Shown here piece after piece: positions 41,330 through 64,000 of a stretch of DNA of 64,000 nt (the first letter of the stretch is position 1; every line of letters begins with the position of its first letter). Source of the stretch: Progne subis subis (Eukaryota > Chordata > Aves > Passeriformes > Hirundinidae); the NCBI GenBank assembly GCA_022316685.1, contig JAKJHU010000038.1, forward strand, positions 3,582,384 through 3,646,383. The letters run 5' to 3'. The translations under genes and the position numbers were made by a program. A model generated the notes under the pieces. The model saw only the letters and a list, made by a program, of their open reading frames with translations, was not told the origin of the DNA and ran no database searches.

Positions 41330-42180
41330 ACGTTTCCCATTTATTCCGCTATGCCGGGGACAGCAGGGGCTAGCGCAGCTGTGCCCGTGTCCTCCGCGCA
41401 GCGAGGCGGCCAGGCCCGGGCGCGGTGTGCCGGCCCCGCGGCCAGCGAGGCCCGGCCGGGCAGACCCGCACACCCCGGGAATGAAAACACCGGGCCGGCG
41501 GCAGCACCGCGGGACAGCCGAAACCCAGGGAGCCCTACAGGGGCGCCGCGGGCCACCTCACCTCGCATCCCTTTACGCCTCGGGTGTCACGAACGCCAGG
41601 AGAGACAGGCGGTCTTACAGGCGAGGATCCAGTAAGTCTCCGTTCTGGGGACAGCCGCTCTCTCTGGATGACTCACAAACGCAGATGCCAGCGGGTTTTG
41701 TTCTCCTCACCCGGATCTCCCAGTTCCTGGGCTGGCAGCGGGCACGCCGGGCTCCACCGCCGCCTCCGCTCTCGCAAGCACGCACTGCGCTTGCGGCTCC
41801 TCACCTGAGCCACCGGTATTCCAGCGCTGCCGGGCGCCTCCCGGGCTCGCCGGCCGCCCCGCGCCGGCAGCCGCCACCAGCACGGACGGCGAGCGCCCGC
41901 CCTCCATCGCCGGCAGAGAGCGCGGCGAGCGGCGCTTCCCCGGCTCCGGGGCGGGGTAACCCCGAGCGGCACCCGCGGGCCGCTCCGCCCTCCCCGGGCC
42001 GCCCTGGGGAGCTGCTCGGTGCCCGGGGAGCGGCCCCGCCCGTGCCCTCACCTGCGCTGCGGGCGCTGCCCAGCCCGGGGCGGCGGGCGCTCCGCGGGCG
42101 CGGGTCGGGGCAGCAGCGAGCGCTCCGAGCCGCACGGCCCGCGGGGATGCCGGGGTCCCGTGTGTCTGTCACGGGTGTTT
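41330..42180 (-). promoter_or_regulatory. CSRNP3: CpG island, likely CSRNP3 promoter and first exon(s)
   Basis: GC-rich block dense in CpG, standing out sharply from the AT-rich flanks. It includes Sp1-type CCCCGCCC near 42034. Minus-strand donors of the form CAG|GTGAG follow 42052 and 41805, and GAG|GTGAG follows 41562, so one or more first exons of a minus-strand gene can end here. The only minus-strand gene downstream is CSRNP3, whose first coding exon (10822-10993) needs upstream untranslated exons. No TATA box is evident. The transcription start is probably above 42052. The open frames across the island are by-products of high GC. Divergent transcription cannot be excluded. Confidence 0.7.
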
Positions 42181-42220
42181 CCAGTACAGCTACAGATCTG
42201 TTTACAAAACAAACAACAAA

Positions 42221-42242
42221 GGGGGGGGGGGGGGGGGGGGGG
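42221..42242 (+). repeat. G22 homopolymer
   Basis: Twenty-two consecutive G on the plus strand at the upstream edge of the CpG island. It can form G-quadruplex structures, and its length is likely to be variable and hard to sequence. Confidence 0.9.
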
Positions 42243-43367
42243 CGCTCAAGCAAAACCACAGCTGCTTGTTGTTTGAGGCATTTTAATAATTTCTTTGTGC
42301 TAGTCTTTTGGTAAGCACAAACTCCTCTCAGACACGTACCGATTCTTTTCAGTCCAAGTCAGGCAAATATATTACTTATGTACCTGCAATTTTTTCAAGA
42401 CCTTTCCCCCCACAAAACCAACCAAACCAAGATGAAACTTGTCCTTTAATTACACTTTTTGGATTTTGGATTCTCTCATCTCTCCCTATCGTAAACTCTG
42501 CCCTGACAATTGTTTTTTTTATAGCTGAGGTAAAAAATCTAACTGAAACACTGCAGCCTATGAGCTCACTACATGAGAGTAGCAATACTCATTTTTAGAG
42601 TAAACAACCTCAAGGGTCCATCAGTGGTTGAAAATTGTGGAGAGAACGGACGAAAAGCACACACCATCCTACTGCTCCATTTGCAAATGTTTCTCCTCGG
42701 GTGCAGGCCCAAAACTCTGAGTTTCACATCACACAGAACCCTGGGTATATCTGATTTTCCCAGTACTCGTCAGAGGATCTGATATGGAGTGCATATCTGC
42801 ACATCTATGATGATTATTAGAGCTTGTGCTTTTAATTTGTTCAGTGTAACCTTCATGGCATTACTTTAAATTTATAATGGGGAAATAACACTCAAATATG
42901 TTTGCTACCTAAAAATTTGGTTCTCGTGTCTTAGCACAGATTCATAAATTATACTCAGAAAATAATGGGATAAATATTTTTTTCTTTATAACACAAAAAT
43001 AATTCTTCACTTCAAATGTAATATATAATTGAAATTATACGTACATTGCAGCCTTGGTAGCTAGAGACTTTCTTTAGTGTCAGTTTTTCGAGTTGCCTTA
43101 GAATACCTGATATGAAAAAGGGATTGAAACATCATGAGCTCTTAGACATTATCCTACTAGGATTCTGAATAGGATTAATAAACTCAAGAATATAAGTGCA
43201 AATCATGTTTAAGATATTTCAGAAAGCATACAGCTTCAGTTTTTTGTTTTTACTTTTCACAAACCTATTTCTAACACTTAATTTATTCATATTTTATTTT
43301 CATCACACCTCTTGATGTCCAATTGTTTTTAGTGGGGAAAAAAAAACAAAGACAAAACCATTAAATA
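42243..43367. other. SCN2A-CSRNP3 intergenic segment
   Basis: AT-rich, no open frame with recognisable content. It separates the candidate distal SCN2A poly(A) site from the CpG island by little more than 1 kb. Confidence 0.45.
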
Positions 43368-43384
43368 CAATAAAAAATGAAGTC

Positions 43385-43390
43385 TTTATT
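43385..43390 (-). terminator. Candidate distal poly(A) signal of SCN2A
   Basis: AATAAA on the minus strand, followed within 10-40 nt by a U-rich run. It is the last AATAAA hexamer with good downstream sequence before the CpG island, so it is the best candidate for the distal end of the SCN2A transcript. Confidence 0.45.
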
Positions 43391-45360
43391 CTTTTGGCTC
43401 AACTGTAATGTGGTTTACTGTTCTTTATGGTAATAGCATTTTCCTGCATGCAGTTCACCGACACACAAGTCAATATTTTTGTAAAAGGAGGAGTCAACAT
43501 TGAATTTTTGCTTGTGTAAGGAACACAAAATGTCCTGATGTGATCAATTATACAAGTTTTCTATTTAATTCCTGTGGAAAAAAAAAAACCATTGTGGATC
43601 CCATATTATATTTAGAACAGTTCTAGTGCAGCATGAATCAACAAAATAAGAATAGTCTATGTAAACAAACACTGGTAAAGATTTCATGAATAAAAAGACT
43701 ACCTTGAAACTTCTGATGCAGGCAGTGCTAGAATTTTAAACAAATCCTCCCCACCACATTTCAATTACAAGTTATATCTATTTGGAAGCAAGTGCATTTT
43801 GGACTCAGTTTGAAACTTATTTCACATTAAAATGTGTGCAAAAATACAGTACTAATAAAAAAGCAGAAACCTAAAGCTACCCCATTCTTTCCTTTGTTTC
43901 TTATTTTGTGAAGTTCTTGAATTAAAAAGTGCTATGGATAGAAAGTAATAAAAGTGACAGTAACATCAACCTGAAGATAATTCTCATTTCTTATTTTATG
44001 TACAAAACGCTGAAAAATAAAATAAAATGGTATTTTTTACAGTATTTATATTTTCTTAGAAAATTCCATCCATGTAGTTTTCAACAGATTAAGCAGTTTG
44101 CAACATATCCTGTACAGTCGGACTATGCACCGTACAGTAGTCACTTAAAATTTTAGAATGCAAAGCAAGAAGCTCTTAAATAACTGCAAACTATTGCTTG
44201 ATGTTGTGAAAGGATGATGACCAATTGAACAATTTATTTCACTTAACCACTGAGCTATGGCTTCCCATATTAGACTCTTAACAGTGGAAGGAGTAAAATT
44301 ACAGCAGCAAAGGCAAGATAAACATGCATCAGTGATAGCTTCCAAACTATCTATAATGGTACAGAATACTTCATATTAGCTGTTGAGAGCTTGCAAATTA
44401 CATTTACTGTGGTACATATTTGATGCAATAAATATTGTGCACATGTCATTATTTGTTTGCTCAAACATGCACCACGGGATAAAATAACTATTTACATAGA
44501 GGGTACTTTTTTAATCAACACATACAATGTCAACCTTGCTGAGAGCAGAAGATGGCTAAATGATACTGCAGGGTGAAGCAGAACGACTTCATAATCCTTA
44601 AGTTTTTGGTAAACTCAATTTCCCAAGGTCGGGTAAACTGTTTTCCGCAGAAGAATACATAGAAGTGGACTCTATGTCCCTTGATAGAATTTTTATGCAG
44701 AGATTGTTCAACTATTGTTAAATGACATATGAAAAAATAAAACATCTGTTCTATTATTGTAGACTCTATGGGACTTTACAGGCACATTAAGATTTGTCTG
44801 GATGAGATACTGGATGGATACTGTTATTAAGCACCTCAACATACAGAGCCACCCTGAAACATGGAAGTAGTCAGACTGCTGCTTTGTGCGACGTCATGTT
44901 TTCCCATGCATGATCTACAAGTGCAGCATGCCTTCATGCAAATCACTTCTGTCTGTACATTATAGAGAATCCGAGAGTAGAACACCTGGTCCTCATACCC
45001 CCTTCCCCAACATAAAACCCATTTACAAAAATAGTCACATATAATAGTAAACAACCTGTGAATTAAAAAATGATAAGTTCACCAACACTGATTTTTGTAA
45101 AAATATGGCAAATGTGACTGTTGAAATGCTAACAGTGGATACAATTTTTGTACTGTGTGTTTCATGTTAAACACAGAGATTTGTAGGTTTGCACCTTTTT
45201 TTTTTCCAACTGGTCCCTACAGTCTGGTTGGCCATTTTATTATCTCTTCAGCAGTGTCAGCTGGTACTAAAAACAACAACCTCCTGTCAAGATGTTACCC
45301 TGTTTTACAGAGTTGCAGTTTGATGACGAGAGGTCACTGTCTTGCTATAGGCACTGACCT

Positions 45361-45389
45361 TATATATATATATAATTATATATATATCT
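45361..45389 (+). repeat. (TA)n microsatellite in SCN2A 3' UTR
   Basis: TA repeats with one AATT interruption, about 110 nt past the SCN2A stop codon. Confidence 0.85.
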
Positions 45390-45474
45390 ATACATGTAAA
45401 AACTGACAGTTTGGCATGTACCTCCTACAGGAGTCCTGTTGACACAAACACATACTTTTTCAAGCTGTAAACAG

Positions 45475-45480
45475 TTTATT
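45475..45480 (-). terminator. Candidate proximal poly(A) signal of SCN2A
   Basis: AATAAA on the minus strand about 18 nt after the stop codon. If used, it would give a very short 3' UTR. Usage is unknown. Confidence 0.3.
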
Positions 45481-45497
45481 ACAAACAGCGTTCTATG

Positions 45498-60925
<15,428 letters not shown>

Positions 60926-63900
60926 CTGTGAATGAAACCCCACATAATTATTTTTTTCCAGTTTTATTATTTTGAAGAAAAATCAATGTTGGAAATGTGT
61001 ATCAAAATATTTTGAACGTATTCAGTGCTGTGATACTAAAAAAACTTCTTATCTGCAATCTATAATGCCAAATTGCTCTACTACAGGTGAGGTCACAAGA
61101 TCAGAAACTATATAATGTGCATTTTCCCTATTGAAAATATTTTGATATTTTCATACAAGGAATTGCTGAAATTACTAGAGTATTATTCTGAGCCACACAT
61201 GAGAATTTTGAAGTGAAATTTCAGTAAGCTAAGAATGGGTGCTTTCCACATTTTGTACTGTTTAATTATTCCAATTTATGTGGCTGCATTTTAGGTTACA
61301 CTTCAGATAGCATGTGTTAATACAAATAAATTTCCAACATCATGACCAAACCAACAGCAAGCTGCACGGATGTATTTTCATGTCTCAAGTAAATATTATT
61401 CTAGCAAGTCTGTAGAAAGTTAAATCTAAAAAGTTTGAATTTTTCCATTATTGACATGAAAACACATGTTATGAGTTTTATAGGATAATTTAATTATCTT
61501 TATTTCCGAAAGAGCAGCACATTACTTTAGGAGCAGTAGCTGATACTTTGCATACTCACTTGCCAATGCATTTTCTGAATTTATTGTGCATTTTGAAACT
61601 ACTTATTACTTTGGTACAGTACACATAGATGTCTAACTACTATAAAAGGCCAAAAATATTTCTGAATTACTAAAGTGAAAACAAATGCTTTTAAAACAAT
61701 ACTGTAATAAAATAATACTGCACCAATAAATCATAGCAGTATTATAATCCAAACCTTAAAAATTATTCTTTCACACCATCATATGATGTTGGCAACAGAC
61801 AAATATGAGTACTATAATAAGTAAAAGTAGTTTGATTACAGCATTCTATGACTCTTCTAATGTTATCACTATATGGAGTATAACATCAGTAAAATGGCTG
61901 CATTGATAAGTAGCTAATCTTATAAAGGGAATGATGTAAGCAGATTTAGTAAAGTGTCTATAGGTAATTAATATTAGACAGAGATGTTCTATGATAACAT
62001 TAAAGAATATATTTTTGCTGACACTTAAATCTGAAGTTAGAGGCATTATTCCTTTAAAACATTTCTGAGTAGCTTCAAATTCTATACAGTTTTTGTAAAG
62101 GAAATGTAAACAGTATTAGTGTGTGGATACAGGAAATAACTTGAGACATTAATGAAATTTTATATAGCAACAAATATTCAGTATGTTCTTCAAACAAACA
62201 ACAACAACAAAAAAGATTAATTCCTTTCTCCCCCATTCTGATTCTATTGAATCACACCAACAATATATTGTGTTGTGATTCTGACATAAGCTTAACTTTT
62301 TTTGTGTACCACGGTTCACTCTAGAGCACATTTCAGAGCAAGGCCGAACAAATGGAAACATCTATTGCAGGGTGTATTATGCACCTAGTTTCAGCGACAT
62401 CTACACACCCACTTCATCTATGCTTTTTCGAAAATCCCAGCTAAGACATTCACGTCTCATTTTTCAGCATGAGTTTTAACATCTGTTGAGGTCAGGTCCA
62501 ATGTACAAAGAGAGAGATGGATGCACACTTTTCTGCAGATTATTACTCACAAATTTCACATTGCAGTATGTTTGAATTATAGATAATGCATGGCAGTTTG
62601 GTCATTGTGGAATACTGCCTCTAAAAAGGAGAAACCGGAAAGTATGGGATAAATACTGTAGTCCTCAAGTAAGTACCACAGCATTTAAACATCAGTGGAA
62701 GTCAATCATCAGTTTGAGGAAAGGCCAGAAATACCATAAATGCAAAGTACATTTTAAAAAATTATATATGATGTTAAAAAATACCATTCATTCATGCAAT
62801 ACAGTAAATAATTTTTAAACTGAGAAGTGACTGTTTTTATTACATAATGTTTTCTTAAAATGTTGCTTGCATCATTCCAATCTGGAGAGCATTTCTAGCA
62901 GAATGCTGTAGTAGTAGCAGAGCAAACAAAAATTATGAACTGGCCGAACCGTAATTTTGAAAGGCCTACTGTCCATTTGTTTACAGGCAAATGAAGAGTT
63001 CAGTGACTCAGATATTATGCAGTTAGTTTAATAAGAACAAAGGGATAATGAATTCCTATCACTGAAATTGCTTAAGACTAACAGTTAACTCAACATGGAA
63101 GATTAGATATAGCCACTATAAGGAGAGATCACAAGTATCAGATAGAAAGGTAAAAAGTGATCAATAGAACTGTCAATTATCCGGAACATCAAAAATACAA
63201 TTTTATTTATGTGGGGCACTATGTATGGTGAGATGTATCTTTCAAGTCTCTTCTCACTAAAAATCTGGTATGCTTCATTTACAGGGCTGTAACAATAATC
63301 ACATGGGTTAAACTGAACAGAAAAATCCCAAATTGAATCAGCAGCTGATACTTGAAATGCAACAATTAAATGCCTAACTGAGAACTCAGTTACTCTTCTG
63401 TTGATGTAACAGAACACTTCCTTAGCATGCTGCTCTGTTATACCTGAACTTGGCCTCAACCACATCAACATTTAGAGAAGAATATTATAAAAATTATTCA
63501 ATAAATTCAGTCTGTTAAGAATTCACCATCATTTGAGATAAACAAAACCTAGAAATTTTCAACAGTATAATTTCTTTTTAAATTTTTCTTTGTTATTTTT
63601 AACACTGAATTTATTGTATGGCAGTATGTACAAAACTTATAAAATTTAGTATTCATTAGAAACAGCTCAGAAGGTTTCATGAAACAACATCTCAAGATTT
63701 TATCAAATAAATTAAGTTCAGTGTGCTAGGAAAACTTTTCAGTAACATTTACATATTTCCACAGCAAACTTATGCTCTGGTATAAAGCAATGGAGCCAGG
63801 GACTTTGTATTGATTTCTGTGTATTCAACACAACATGACCTGGGAAAGGACCATGTTATTGCTATTGTTTGTCCATGCCTTAATACATAGGAAGAATTTT

Positions 63901-64000
63901 TCTAGCACTTACTGTGACTTGCCAGTGTTCACGCATACGGAATCCAGCTAGCTAGCTAGACTACCCCTAACTGCAGACCCTGATATGTTAGGTATGTAGC
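60926..64000 (-). other. SCN2A: SCN2A intron, partial (II-III linker)
   Basis: Intronic AT-rich sequence upstream of the 121-nt exon. The next upstream Nav exon (end of domain II and start of the linker, usually about 350 nt) was not found, so this intron is longer than 3 kb and continues past the window. It holds a short (AAC)n-type tract near 62196-62213 and a run of (TAGC) units near 63948-63958. A 122-codon minus-strand open frame at 63103-63471 has no recognisable motif. Confidence 0.75.

Larger units (their letters stand above)
10994..41561 (-). other. CSRNP3: CSRNP3 5' intron(s) between CpG-island exon and coding exon
   Basis: About 30 kb of mostly unique AT-rich sequence. It carries three or four solo LTRs or LTR-like blocks (19759-20178, 26787-27235, 38555-39131, 39239-39812), one CR1 copy (21041-21793), A/C tracts and RFX-like motifs. 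Additional untranslated exons are possible: good minus-strand donors (CAG|GTAAG) follow 17018, 22652 and 24602. The stretches 10994-19758, 21794-26786 and 29115-38554 hold no coding exon that I can recognise. Confidence 0.6.
43368..45497 (-). other. SCN2A: SCN2A 3' untranslated region (inferred extent)
   Basis: No further coding potential is seen here. It is AT-rich sequence downstream of the SCN2A stop. Minus-strand AATAAA hexamers occur at 45475-45480 (about 18 nt after the stop), near 44228-44233, and at 43385-43390. The last is followed by a U-rich stretch typical of a cleavage region, so I place the distal end near 43368. A (TA)n run lies at 45361-45389. The extent is inference from signals only; RNA data would settle it. 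Confidence 0.5.

Noticed and set aside
41427..42314. 295-codon plus-strand frame and other long frames over the CpG island
   Set aside because: High GC removes stop codons; composition is Arg/Pro/Ala/Gly only, with no conserved motif, in a promoter island.
63103..63471. 122-codon minus-strand open frame in SCN2A intron
   Set aside because: The sequence does not resemble any Nav segment or repeat protein, and no fitting splice pair was seen.

Overview
The window looks like a piece of bird nuclear genome, most likely from a songbird. It carries CR1 LINE copies (a 3'-complete one at 21041-21793 and a 3'-end fragment at 5087-5204). It also carries solo LTRs whose sequence I recognise as the kind common in passerine genomes, and small intron-split vertebrate genes in AT-rich DNA. 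The species call is inference.

Right part (45498-64000, minus strand): the 3' two thirds or so of SCN2A, the voltage-gated sodium channel alpha subunit Nav1.2. Ten coding exons can be placed to the base. Exon lengths (121, 155, 174, 123, 282, 54, 138, 105, 271 nt and the long last exon) and reading phases match the vertebrate Nav family. They encode the end of the domain II-III linker, all of domain III, the IFM inactivation gate, domain IV and the C-terminus. The tail ending in RESKK identifies the paralogue as SCN2A rather than SCN1A, SCN3A or SCN9A. Upstream exons lie beyond 64000. Two points stand out. One intron (48352-48984) has AT-AC ends with a U2-like donor, a known ancient Nav feature. 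The first codons of the last exon carry an apparent extra T that breaks the frame unless a nearby alternative acceptor is used.

Middle (about 41330-43370): a CpG island with a 22-base G run at its edge, just downstream of the SCN2A 3' UTR. It holds several strong minus-strand splice donors and is read as the promoter and first exon(s) of the next gene, CSRNP3.

Left part (1 to about 42150, minus strand): the 5' portion of CSRNP3 (cysteine/serine-rich nuclear protein 3). Its first coding exon is at 10822-10993. The rest is intron, with several solo LTRs, CR1 pieces, A/C-only simple tracts, a perfect hairpin and RFX X-box-like motifs. The order SCN2A then CSRNP3 in the same direction matches the mammalian SCN cluster. 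The remaining CSRNP3 coding exons are not in the window.

No tRNA, rRNA, CRISPR or intact mobile-element coding region was seen. Apart from the two genes, the longer open frames lie antisense to or inside repeats, inside low-complexity A/C tracts, or have no supporting signal.
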